Assembly: GCA_910578975.1 (NCBI GenBank)
Contig: CAJTRZ010000005.1
Span: 1-64,000, forward strand
From: an uncultured Eubacterium sp.
Lineage (GTDB): Bacteria > Bacillota > Clostridia > Lachnospirales > Lachnospiraceae
Direction: 5' to 3'
DNA length: 64,000 bases
Part shown: positions 17,386 through 26,319 of the stretch, in pieces
Numbering within the stretch: the stretch's first letter is position 1
How the letters are laid out: each line of letters begins with the position of its first letter
Translations under genes and position numbers: made by a program
Notes under the pieces: model-generated
Told to the model about the DNA's origin: nothing
The model's database searches: none
Seen by the model: only the letters and a program-made list of their open reading frames with translations

Positions 17386-20300
17386 ATGAAGAGACAAATT
17401 AAGAAACTAACAAGTGTAACTTTAGCAGTGACAATGATGGTATCACTATGTAGTACCAATATTGTCAGAAGTACAACAGCAAAAGCGGATGTCAAGACGG
17501 CTTTTGATGAAATCGCAGAGGTCAGTATCTCAGAAAAGAAATTAGATGAGATTGCAGAAGTGGCTCTGAAAGATGGGGAGAAAGCAGCACAAACAGTCAA
17601 TGAGTATAAAGATGATGCAGATTATAATGCAGCATTAAACTCAGCATTGACATCTTATTATGAGACAGAAGATTTTGAACAGTTAGAGGAATTTGAGCAG
17701 GCGGTAGACAGCCGAAGTGACGAAGTTGTGGAAGCGTATGAGGAAGCAGCTGAAGAAAGAGACAAGGGAGATAAAAATGGCTTTGAAACAGGAAAGGTTT
17801 TAGCCATATTTGATGGAGAAGCAACAGAAGAGGAAATTCAAGCAGTCTGTGAAGCACAGAATGGTGAGATAAAATCCATGTATAAAGATTTTACCGGAGA
17901 CTATGTTGCAGAAATATCTATATCATTAGGCCAGACTGTAGATATGGCATCAGAAGCATATAGTGAATACAGTATTACAGAGGCAGTGGACAGTAATGAT
18001 TACTATGATGTAGAGGAGAGCGTTGGGGGCTCAACAAATGACCCGAATCTAAATAATCAGTATTATTTAGATAATATACATGTGAAAGAGGCATGGGATT
18101 ATGTTTCCAGTCATCCTCATGATAAAGTGCTGGTAGGGGTCATTGATACAGGAATTCAAATGAATCATCCTGATATTATAAATATGATTTCTCCATATTC
18201 AGCAGATGTGACGGAGGATACCCCGGTGCTGCTCAAAGATTGTGCACAGCCAGCAAAGACTTATCACGGAACAGGAGTAGCAAGTGTAATAGCGGCAGAG
18301 GCGAATAATAACAGACAGATGGCAGGAGTAGCAAGCTGTTATAATAATGATGTTGTTGAAATACTTGCAGTACAGGCATCTACATTTTATGAAGAGCATG
18401 GTAAATATATGTTTTCTTTGACGAATTTACTTAAAGCAATGAGTTATTGTGCCAATCAAGGGGTAAAGGTAGTAAACATGAGCCTTGGTGGATATCAATA
18501 TAATAGTATAGAGGAGGAAATGGTTAACCAATTGACAGATGCAGGAATTATAGTTGTGTGTTCAGCAGGAAACGATCATACTGCTAATACTCATTATCCA
18601 TCAGATTTTGAAAAGGCAATATCAGCAGTAGCTACGACAGTAGATAACGAGATTGCAGGATTTTCCAATTATGGAAGTAATAAAAATATATGTGCTCCAG
18701 GCAATAATATATTTATGTTAGACGACCACTCCGGAACCAAATTTGCAAATGGAACATCTTTTGCATCTCCAGTAGTATCTGCGGTAGCTGCGATGATGTG
18801 TTCAATAAACAGTGAATTAAATTATTTTGATGTAAAACGTATTATGGCAAATACAGCAACAGACCTGGCGTTAGGATCAAGGGACAAAGTACCATTTGGA
18901 ATTATAAATGCAGCAAAATGTATAGAGTATACAGTGGGATACACGCCGGAAACATTATTTAAATTTGAATCGGAATCATATCAGAATCTTGCATATAAGA
19001 AAAATGTGACAGCATCCAGTGTCTATAATGCTAAAGAATTTCCACTTACGAATTTAGTAGATGGGGATGCTAGTTCAAAGATAATCACAGAGAGCAGTTC
19101 AGGTCAGTATGTAGAAGTTGATCTGGGAGCTGTCTATGAGATTGATAAAATTAATTTGTTTTATGAAAGATTTAGTACAACAGGATACAGTATAAAAGTT
19201 TCAGAAGACCATGAGAATTGGACAGAAATAGCACAAGGAACTAAAGAAGCTCAAGTCAGCAAGGTTTTTGAATTTGAAAAGCAAAAAGCCAGATATGTAA
19301 AAGCAGAATTTATCGATAATGCAACATATGTAATATTAACAGAATTAGAGGTTTATGGATATAAAGATGTTGTAACTGAGTATAAAGATATTTTAAATGA
19401 AAAAGAAAAACCATCAGAAGTATTAAATATGACAGCAAAATGGGCTTATCCGTCAGGCGCTGTTGTTACTTGGAAAGATGATGCTAATAGAAGAGCTAAA
19501 GGTTATACATATAATATTTATGTTGATGGTGTGCTGAACCGATCAGTTCCATCAGCAAGTGGAGCTGCAATTTCAGGATTATACACAGGAATGCATACAT
19601 TTAAAGTTACTGCATGTTTGAATGGATATGAATCAGAGGGAATTGAAATCCGCACATATGTTGGAGGGACAATGCCAACAACACAACCAACTACAACGCA
19701 GCCGACTACTACACCAATACCAACTACGCAGGCACCGACAACACCAGCCCCAACAACTACAACTGTGGAGAAAGAGTTATTAGAAGTAATCGGAATGGTA
19801 GCATCCTGCCCGGCAGATAATACAATAGGAGTAGTATGGGGTCAGGATGCAGACAGAATTAACAGTGGCTGTAAGTACAATGTATATGTTAATGATGTAA
19901 AGGTATTAAGTGAAGTAATCTGTAATTATTATGTTATTGATAACGTTGATGCAGGAAATGTTAACGTAAAAGTAACAGCAACCCTGAATGGAAAGGAAAC
20001 AGCCGGAGTGACACAGATGGTAAATGTGACGGGTGATGGGCAAGTGACAACAACACCAGTATCAACAACAGAAACACCAACTACCACAAAGGCGCCTGTA
20101 ACTACTACAGCGAAGCCTACAACAACTGTTGCTCCAGGAAAAATGCCATTGGAAGTAATAGGAATGGTAGCATCCTGCCCAGCAGATAATACAGTAGGAG
20201 TCGTATGGGGACAGGATGAAGAAAGAATGAATAGTGGCTGTAAATATAATGTATATATTAATGGAGAAAAGAAATTAAATGAAGTAGTATGTGCATATTA

Positions 20301-20418
20301 CACGATTGAAAATATCAGTGCCGGACAGGTAACTGTAAAGGTAACATCAGTGCTGGATGGTATTGAGTCACCAGGAGTTGTACAAAATGTAAACGTTCTA
20401 GGCACAGAATTAAGATAA
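17386..20418 (+). CDS. Secreted subtilisin-family peptidase with discoidin and fibronectin-like modules
   Basis: An exported serine protease of 1010 residues. From the ATG at 17386 (GGAGGG at 17372-17377) it carries a signal peptide ending near residue 34, a propeptide, and an S8 domain with D254 (VIDTGIQ), H294 (YHGTGVAS) and S458 (NGTSFASP). A discoidin (F5/8C) carbohydrate-binding domain follows at about 525-665, then three fibronectin-III-like units. Units 2 and 3 share the opening EVIGMVASCPADNT and are joined by Thr/Pro-rich linkers (TTQPTTTP). The linkers suggest a wall-spanning or glycosylated region. The substrate is unknown. Confidence 0.9.
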   Translation: MKRQIKKLTSVTLAVTMMVSLCSTNIVRSTTAKADVKTAFDEIAEVSISEKKLDEIAEVALKDGEKAAQTVNEYKDDADYNAALNSALTSYYETEDFEQLEEFEQAVDSRSDEVVEAYEEAAEERDKGDKNGFETGKVLAIFDGEATEEEIQAVCEAQNGEIKSMYKDFTGDYVAEISISLGQTVDMASEAYSEYSITEAVDSNDYYDVEESVGGSTNDPNLNNQYYLDNIHVKEAWDYVSSHPHDKVLVGVIDTGIQMNHPDIINMISPYSADVTEDTPVLLKDCAQPAKTYHGTGVASVIAAEANNNRQMAGVASCYNNDVVEILAVQASTFYEEHGKYMFSLTNLLKAMSYCANQGVKVVNMSLGGYQYNSIEEEMVNQLTDAGIIVVCSAGNDHTANTHYPSDFEKAISAVATTVDNEIAGFSNYGSNKNICAPGNNIFMLDDHSGTKFANGTSFASPVVSAVAAMMCSINSELNYFDVKRIMANTATDLALGSRDKVPFGIINAAKCIEYTVGYTPETLFKFESESYQNLAYKKNVTASSVYNAKEFPLTNLVDGDASSKIITESSSGQYVEVDLGAVYEIDKINLFYERFSTTGYSIKVSEDHENWTEIAQGTKEAQVSKVFEFEKQKARYVKAEFIDNATYVILTELEVYGYKDVVTEYKDILNEKEKPSEVLNMTAKWAYPSGAVVTWKDDANRRAKGYTYNIYVDGVLNRSVPSASGAAISGLYTGMHTFKVTACLNGYESEGIEIRTYVGGTMPTTQPTTTQPTTTPIPTTQAPTTPAPTTTTVEKELLEVIGMVASCPADNTIGVVWGQDADRINSGCKYNVYVNDVKVLSEVICNYYVIDNVDAGNVNVKVTATLNGKETAGVTQMVNVTGDGQVTTTPVSTTETPTTTKAPVTTTAKPTTTVAPGKMPLEVIGMVASCPADNTVGVVWGQDEERMNSGCKYNVYINGEKKLNEVVCAYYTIENISAGQVTVKVTSVLDGIESPGVVQNVNVLGTELR

Positions 20419-20423
20419 AAAAT

Positions 20424-20467
20424 AAAATACCGTTTCATTTCAAAATGGAGTGAAACGGTATTTTTTT
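20424..20467 (+). terminator. Terminator after the secreted subtilase
   Basis: A 14-bp perfect stem AAAATACCGTTTCA (20424-20437) with TGAAACGGTATTTT (20451-20464), followed by T residues. The flanking A and T runs would let it work in both directions. Confidence 0.9.
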
Positions 20468-20475
20468 GTACATTA

Positions 20476-20558
20476 AATTTGAAAAAGATTTTCAAATTAA
20501 TTGACAATAAAAATGTATAATAGTAGAATAAGATGGCAAAAATGAAAAAGATTTTCAT
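20476..20558 (+). promoter_or_regulatory. zur-znu promoter flanked by two operator-like palindromes
   Basis: A TTGACA (20501-20506), 17-base spacer, TAGAAT (20524-20529) promoter lies between two matching inverted repeats. The upstream one has perfect 10-bp arms AATTTGAAAA/TTTTCAAATT around AGA (20476-20498); the downstream one has 7-bp arms ATGAAAA/TTTTCAT around AGA (20542-20558). Both contain TGAAAAAGATTTTCA, a 7-1-7 layout typical of Fur-family boxes, and their centres are 63 bases apart. The Fur-family gene that follows probably binds here and represses itself and znuACB. Confidence 0.72.
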
Positions 20559-20595
20559 ATTAGAAAGATATTTTACATGCTGAAGGAGAAAGACT

Positions 20596-20997
20596 ATGGC
20601 AGGAAAATATAAAACAAAACAGCAGATAGCGATTATAGATTGTCTGAAAGATCATGGTAAAAATTATGTTACAGTTGTGGAGATTGAGAAGTATCTAAAA
20701 GAAAAAGAATGTTCTGTAGGTATTACTACTATATATAGGCATTTGGAAAAATTGGAGCAGGATGGTGTTGTGGCACGTATTAATGTAGAAAAAAAACAGG
20801 GAGCCTGTTATCAATATGTTATGGAAGATGAGAGTGATGACTGCTTTTATATTGAGTGTGAAAAATGTGGACAGGTTTCTAAGATGGAATGTCATCATCT
20901 GTCAGAGTTATATAGTCATGTAAATGCTGACCATCATTTTAGTATTAATCCTAAAAAGACAGTATTCTATGGGAAATGTGACAGATGTGCCAAGTAA
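20596..20997 (+). CDS. zur: Fur-family metalloregulator, probably Zur
   Basis: A 133-residue Fur-family repressor with an N-terminal winged helix (GITTIYRHLEKLEQDGVV) and a C-terminal metal domain with two structural CxxC pairs (CEKC and the terminal CDRC) and a His-rich CHHLSELYSHVNADHHF region. It directly precedes a ZnuA-ZnuC-ZnuB set whose binding protein has a zinc-type histidine loop, so zinc is the most likely effector. Fur- or PerR-type function cannot be excluded from sequence alone. Confidence 0.82.
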   Translation: MAGKYKTKQQIAIIDCLKDHGKNYVTVVEIEKYLKEKECSVGITTIYRHLEKLEQDGVVARINVEKKQGACYQYVMEDESDDCFYIECEKCGQVSKMECHHLSELYSHVNADHHFSINPKKTVFYGKCDRCAK

Positions 20998-21038
20998 AAA
21001 TATTAAAAATTATTTGATTTATAGTAAAGGAAGATAAA

Positions 21039-22067
21039 GTGACAGTATTAAAAAGATATATTTCTTTATTTATTATTCTGACAGTGTGTTTCGGGTTGTC
21101 TGGCTGTGAAAGTAGTATAGATAGAGAAAAAGACAAAAATGAATATAAATTAACCATTATGACAACACTGTTTCCCTATTATGATTTTGCACGGGCGGTT
21201 GTAGGCGAGGATAGTGACATTTATGTGGAGTTATTGGTTTCTCCTGGCCAGGATGATCACTCTTTTGAACCGACACCGGCAGATGTTATTGAGATAAATA
21301 ATGCAGATGTATTTATATATAATGGAGGTTCCATAGAAAACTGGGTAGAGGAAGTAGTACATTCTCTGGATAATCAATCACAAGTACGGATGAAGATGAT
21401 GGATTATATTGATTTAGAAAACCAGTCAGATATCATGACATCTGTTGACGATGAACAGAGTCATGATGAGAATGTGTATGCTGAGAGTGAACACCATCAT
21501 GAAGTGGAGAGACATGGTTACGCTGGCTATGAACATGACGAAGTGGACGAGCATATATGGACATCACCAGTGTATGCAATAACTTTAGTGCAGGAAATAT
21601 GTGATAGACTGTGTGAAATATTGCCGGAGAAATCAGAGGAATTTCAGAGGAATACCTATAGATATATAAAACGAATAAAAGGGGTGGATGAACAAATTCA
21701 GACGATTGTTGAAGGTGCAGAGCATAAAGAAATTATTTTTGCGGATAAGTTTCCTCTGATATATTTTGCACAAAGATATGGATTAAAGTACTATGCAGCA
21801 TTTCCAGGATGCAGTGGTGATACAGAACCAAGTGCAAAGACGGTTGCATTTTTGATAGATAAAGTCAAATCTCATGAGGTTAATGGAGTGTTTTATCTTG
21901 AGTTAAGCAGTCAGGCAATGGCTGATGTTATTTGTGATGACACAGAGGTGAAAAAGTATCAGTTCAATTCCTGTCACAATATAACCCAGAAACAGTTTGA
22001 TAATGGGGTGACATATATTGATTTGATGAGAGAGAATGTACAGGCTTTAAATGCAGTACTGAAATAA
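21039..22067 (+). CDS. znuA: Zinc ABC transporter substrate-binding lipoprotein ZnuA
   Basis: Captures zinc outside the membrane for the ZnuBC importer. The 342-residue product has a lipoprotein signal (lipobox LSGC), the cluster-9 binding-protein fold (GQDDHSFEPTPADV, DEHIWTSPVYA) and a long His/Asp/Glu-rich loop at about residues 134-172 (SEHHHEVERHGYAG), which is the hallmark of zinc rather than manganese members. GTG start with AAAGGAAG upstream. Same direction as the regulator, 41 bases downstream of it. Confidence 0.92.
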   Translation: MTVLKRYISLFIILTVCFGLSGCESSIDREKDKNEYKLTIMTTLFPYYDFARAVVGEDSDIYVELLVSPGQDDHSFEPTPADVIEINNADVFIYNGGSIENWVEEVVHSLDNQSQVRMKMMDYIDLENQSDIMTSVDDEQSHDENVYAESEHHHEVERHGYAGYEHDEVDEHIWTSPVYAITLVQEICDRLCEILPEKSEEFQRNTYRYIKRIKGVDEQIQTIVEGAEHKEIIFADKFPLIYFAQRYGLKYYAAFPGCSGDTEPSAKTVAFLIDKVKSHEVNGVFYLELSSQAMADVICDDTEVKKYQFNSCHNITQKQFDNGVTYIDLMRENVQALNAVLK

Positions 22068-22089
22068 TGAAAAAATTTGGAGAACAGAT

Positions 22090-22797
22090 ATGGTTTTTGA
22101 ATGTGATAACGTAACGCTTGGGTATGAAAACAGAATCGTGGCAGATAATTTAAATTTCTGTCTAAATGAAGGACAGTATTTGTGTATTGTAGGTGAAAAT
22201 GGTACAGGGAAGAGTACATTGATTAAGACTTTACTAGGATTAATAAAACCAATACAAGGGAAAGTGAATGTAAATACAGGTGAGAAGACGAATAAAGGAA
22301 TAGGGTATCTTCCACAACAGACAGAGGCACAAAAAGATTTTCCTGCTAGTGTGTGGGAGATTGTTTTGTCAGGGGTATTGAATAGCGGTCATAAAAGTCC
22401 TTTCTATTCAAAACAGGATAAAAAAGAGGCAAAAAGAAATTTAGAAAAACTTGGTATATCGGATTTAAGGAAATGTTGTTATAGAGAATTGTCAGGGGGA
22501 CAGCAGCAGAGAGTACTTTTGGCGAGAGCATTATGTGCTACGGATAATGTTTTAATTTTAGATGAGCCGGTAACAGGACTCGACCCTGCAGCTACAAAAG
22601 ATTTCTATGATGAAATAAAAAAATTAAATTATGAGGGTGTAACGATTGTAATGGTAACTCATGATATAAAAAATGCTTTAGAATATGCAACGCATATATT
22701 GCATTTTGAACAAGAGAGGAATTTTTTTGGAACGGTAGCCGAATATAGAAAATCAAATATTTCCAATATGTTCTTAGGAGGTGGTTCAGATGATTAG
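22090..22797 (+). CDS. znuC: Zinc ABC transporter ATP-binding protein ZnuC
   Basis: ATPase of the zinc importer. The 235-residue protein has Walker A GENGTGKST, signature LSGGQQQR, Walker B LILDEP and the switch His in VTHD. It starts 22 bases after znuA and its end overlaps the znuB start by eight bases, so the three are one operon. Confidence 0.92.
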   Translation: MVFECDNVTLGYENRIVADNLNFCLNEGQYLCIVGENGTGKSTLIKTLLGLIKPIQGKVNVNTGEKTNKGIGYLPQQTEAQKDFPASVWEIVLSGVLNSGHKSPFYSKQDKKEAKRNLEKLGISDLRKCCYRELSGGQQQRVLLARALCATDNVLILDEPVTGLDPAATKDFYDEIKKLNYEGVTIVMVTHDIKNALEYATHILHFEQERNFFGTVAEYRKSNISNMFLGGGSDD

Positions 22798-23614
22798 TGA
22801 GATGTTTTCATATGGTTTCATTCAAAGAGCCTTTTTAGGAGGAATGTTAGTTTCATTGTGTGCTGCACTTCTAGGGGTCAGTCTTGTACTGAAACGGTAT
22901 TCTATGATAGGGGACGGTCTGTCTCATGTGTCTTTTGGAGCTTTGTCAATTGCAATCGCATGTGGGATTGCACCTTTGAAGTTTGCTATCCCCGTAGTTA
23001 TCATTGCCGCCTTTTTACTACTAAGGCTGGCAGAAGATGGAAAGATGCGCAGTGATGCCGCAATTGCTATGGTTTCAGCGTCTGCATTAGCTATTGGTGT
23101 AATTGTTACTTCTCTTACTACAGGTCTTAGTACAGATATTTATAGTTATATGTTTGGAAGTATTCTTGCGATGACAAAGGATGATGTGATTGTTTGTGTC
23201 GGCTTGTCAGTGATTGTTATTATAATGTTTATATTCTGTTATCATAGAGTTTTTGCAGTTACCTTTGATGAGAATTTTTCCAAAGCTACCGGAGTTCAGG
23301 TAGGGATGTATAATACATTAATATCTGTTTTAACAGCAGTGACAGTGGTAATCGGAATAAAAATGATGGGAGCAATGTTGATTTCCAGCTTGATTATTTT
23401 TCCGGCATTGACGTCTATGAGAGTTTTTAAGAGTTTTTTGTCGGTTACTATTTGTTCGGCAATACTATCAATCTTTAATTTTTCGATTGGATTAATCTGT
23501 TCTTATGCATTTTCTATACCGGCAGGGGCGAGTGTGGTGGTAGTTAATTTAGGAATGTTTATTATTTTTAGTTTTGCATTGTTCAAAAGAACTATAGTGA
23601 GAGTAAAAAAATAA
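22790..23614 (+). CDS. znuB: Zinc ABC transporter permease ZnuB
   Basis: Membrane permease of the zinc importer, ABC-3 family. From the ATG at 22790, selected by AGGAGG at 22776-22781, it has 274 residues and about eight to nine transmembrane helices, with the family segment GDGLSHVSFGALSIA near residue 40. A GTG at 22781 in the same frame lies within the ribosome binding site and is rejected. Confidence 0.92.
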   Translation: MISEMFSYGFIQRAFLGGMLVSLCAALLGVSLVLKRYSMIGDGLSHVSFGALSIAIACGIAPLKFAIPVVIIAAFLLLRLAEDGKMRSDAAIAMVSASALAIGVIVTSLTTGLSTDIYSYMFGSILAMTKDDVIVCVGLSVIVIIMFIFCYHRVFAVTFDENFSKATGVQVGMYNTLISVLTAVTVVIGIKMMGAMLISSLIIFPALTSMRVFKSFLSVTICSAILSIFNFSIGLICSYAFSIPAGASVVVVNLGMFIIFSFALFKRTIVRVKK

Positions 23615-23730
23615 AAATTGAAAGTTTATGTCTTGTGTAGAAAAGCAATTATTTGTATTAACAGAATAGTTGCAAATGATTTTTTAAAATGGATTCAATA
23701 TAAAGCAATAATTATTTGACTATAAAGTAT

Positions 23731-23780
23731 AAAATGGTCTAAAATAGGAATCAGAATAATCCTGTTTAGACCATTTTTTA
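23731..23780 (+). terminator. Terminator downstream of znuB
   Basis: A 13-bp perfect stem AAAATGGTCTAAA (23731-23743) with TTTAGACCATTTT (23765-23777), followed by T residues. Between znuB and this point I see no other feature. Confidence 0.85.
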
Positions 23781-23855
23781 ACACATAAAAATAATTTAAA
23801 AATATTTTATGCTGTTATTTATGTTAGAACAGAGAAAGAAAAATAGGTATTATGT

Positions 23856-26201
23856 ATGGAAATTAAAAAATTTTTAGATGAATTAGATGTATTATTTGAA
23901 GAAAAAAAATTGAATGAGGTAGAGCCATTTCTTAATAAAAGTCTGGATGAGGCTATAAAATTGGATGATTATTCTGCACAGTTTACAATATTAAATGAGA
24001 TGATGGGATTTTTTAGAGATACCAGCCAATATGATAAGTCAATTAAGGCTTGCGAGAATTGCATTGTAGTGATGAAAAAGATGGGAATTGAAGGCACAGT
24101 AGATTATGCTACATCACTTCAAAATATCGCAAATGCATATAGAGCGGCAGGATTATTGGAGCAATCACTAAAGTGTTATAAAGAAACATTTCATATATAT
24201 GAAAATAATATTCCGGCAGGAGATTACCGGTTTGCAAGCCTGAATAATAATATTGCATTGTTATATCAGGAGATGGGGAATTTTCAGATGGCAGTAAACC
24301 ATCTACGGGCAGCACTCAGTATTATTGAAAAAATACATGGGGAAGAGATTGCTGTAGCAATTACCCAGTCTAATTTAGGCGCTTCTTTATTAGAATTAGG
24401 AGAGGTAAATGAGGCGATAAAATATTTGGAAAAATCACTTGATACATATCGGAAGGATGAGGTAAAAGATTTCCATTATAGTGCTGCATTGTCTGCTATG
24501 GCGGCAGCAAAGTGTAGGCAGGGACTATATCATCAGGCGGTAGAACTGTATGAAGAGGCATTATCAGAGATAGAGACAAACATGGGAAAGGGAACAGCAT
24601 ATGAAATAACAAAACAGAATCTGGAGAAGGCGAAAGAAGAATGTACAGACAATATCACAGGAATAGAGTTAGCACAGAGGTTTTATGAAGAAATAGGAGC
24701 ACCTATGCTCCACGAAAAGTTTCCCGAATTTGAAGATAAAATCGCAGTAGGTTTTGTGGGAGAAGGTTCAGAACGTTTTGGGTTTGACGATGAGTTTTCA
24801 AAAGACCACGACTTTGGACCTGGATTTTGTATGTGGGTAACAGAGAGTACCTACGATGTAATTGGAGAGAGATTACAAGAGGAATACAATAAGCTTCCGA
24901 AATCTTATCTGGGGATTACAAGAACAGATACTATAATGGCACAGGGAAGGTGTGGTGTTCAGATAATTGGTGATTTTTATGAGCGATATACTGGTTTCAG
25001 ACAAAGTCCGGAAAAAGTTTCAGACTGGATAGATATTGATGATTATAAATTGGCAACAGTAACTAATGGCGAAGTATTTAGAGATGATGAAGGAATATTT
25101 ATCAATATCAGAAATAATTTTATGAAACAGCCAGAGCAGGCAAGACTTGTAAAATTAGCAAGAGAGCTTTCTGGTATGGCACAGATGGGACAGGTAAATT
25201 ATGGACGTTCTATGGGAAGAAAAGATTACGTTACAGCCAATATATGTATCGCCAAGTTTATGGAGCATACTATGAAATGTATTTACATATTAAATCAGAA
25301 GTATGCCCCATATTATAAGTGGCTGATAAAAGGAATAAAGACATTAGAGATTTTGCCACAAATGGGAGATATTATGTGTGCTCTTGCCGATATGCCGGAT
25401 CAGAGAGGAACGTGGGAAAATTATCAATATAACAACACATCTGTAAATGAGAAAGATCAGAAAGCGCTGACTGTAGAGATTGTTGCAACATTAATTATAT
25501 ATGAATTAAAGAAGCAGGAATTGGTGAATGATATATCTTCTAATTTTTTGAATGATTATGTAGGAGTGATTATGGAAAAGGCAGAGTTTAACAGAGAAGA
25601 TATAATTGATGAAATAGTAAAGCTGGAATATGAGGCATTTGACAAAGTAAAGAATGAGGGAGGAAGAGCTGAGTGCCAGAATAATTGGCCATTCTTTTAT
25701 GTGATGCGAAAGAGCCAATATCTTACATGGACAAATGAAATGCTTGTATGTATTAGAGAGTTGTGGCTGGAAAATAAGACAAAAGGCTGGAATATGATAA
25801 TGGAAAAGTATGGAAGAATGATGGAAAATACTGCTCCAGAGGAATATAAGGGAATAGAGAAAAAACTTCCATTAAAATCTGCACAAACAAAAGCAATTGT
25901 CAATCAGATTACGGAAATTCAAGTTGAATGGATGAAGGATTTTGCAAAGGTGTATCCCAAATTAGCGGGACAGGCACGTAGTATAACCAGTGATACAGAT
26001 GCTATAGATAATGCTAGTTATGAGACGTATCTGAAAGGTGAATTATTGACCTATTCGGATGAACTTTTGAAAATGTATGCTCAATTTATTGTTGATTTGT
26101 ATAGAGAAGGAAAAAATCTTGCAAAGATGACAATTGAAAATACAGCGAGACTACAAGGTTATTGTAGTTTGGATGAAGCAGAAAATGGTTTGGGCAGATA
26201 A
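23856..26201 (+). CDS. TPR-repeat protein with DUF4037 nucleotidyltransferase-like domain
   Basis: A 781-residue cytosolic protein with no signal peptide. Residues 1-270 are tetratricopeptide repeats (ASLNNNIALLYQEMGNFQMAVNHL-type helices). After them comes a DUF4037 region whose GS (304-305), paired Asp (D311, D312) and DHDFG (317-321) match the active-site pattern of nucleotidyltransferase-fold enzymes. The C-terminal part is helical. The target is unknown; an enzyme that nucleotidylates a protein or small molecule recognised through the TPRs is possible. It stands alone between a terminator and its own downstream promoter-bearing neighbour. Confidence 0.75.
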   Translation: MEIKKFLDELDVLFEEKKLNEVEPFLNKSLDEAIKLDDYSAQFTILNEMMGFFRDTSQYDKSIKACENCIVVMKKMGIEGTVDYATSLQNIANAYRAAGLLEQSLKCYKETFHIYENNIPAGDYRFASLNNNIALLYQEMGNFQMAVNHLRAALSIIEKIHGEEIAVAITQSNLGASLLELGEVNEAIKYLEKSLDTYRKDEVKDFHYSAALSAMAAAKCRQGLYHQAVELYEEALSEIETNMGKGTAYEITKQNLEKAKEECTDNITGIELAQRFYEEIGAPMLHEKFPEFEDKIAVGFVGEGSERFGFDDEFSKDHDFGPGFCMWVTESTYDVIGERLQEEYNKLPKSYLGITRTDTIMAQGRCGVQIIGDFYERYTGFRQSPEKVSDWIDIDDYKLATVTNGEVFRDDEGIFINIRNNFMKQPEQARLVKLARELSGMAQMGQVNYGRSMGRKDYVTANICIAKFMEHTMKCIYILNQKYAPYYKWLIKGIKTLEILPQMGDIMCALADMPDQRGTWENYQYNNTSVNEKDQKALTVEIVATLIIYELKKQELVNDISSNFLNDYVGVIMEKAEFNREDIIDEIVKLEYEAFDKVKNEGGRAECQNNWPFFYVMRKSQYLTWTNEMLVCIRELWLENKTKGWNMIMEKYGRMMENTAPEEYKGIEKKLPLKSAQTKAIVNQITEIQVEWMKDFAKVYPKLAGQARSITSDTDAIDNASYETYLKGELLTYSDELLKMYAQFIVDLYREGKNLAKMTIENTARLQGYCSLDEAENGLGR

Positions 26202-26251
26202 CATTGTGAAAATACACAACATATTATAATAATCTGCACAAAAACAAAATG

Positions 26252-26280
26252 TTGACTTTGCATAAACAATGATATATGAT
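26252..26280 (+). promoter_or_regulatory. Promoter of the Rpn-type nuclease gene
   Basis: TTGACT (26252-26257), a 17-base spacer and TATGAT (26275-26280), 40 bases upstream of the start codon. Confidence 0.6.
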
Positions 26281-26319
26281 ATTGTATAAATAAAATGTGA
26301 TTAAAGTGAAGGGGTAAAT

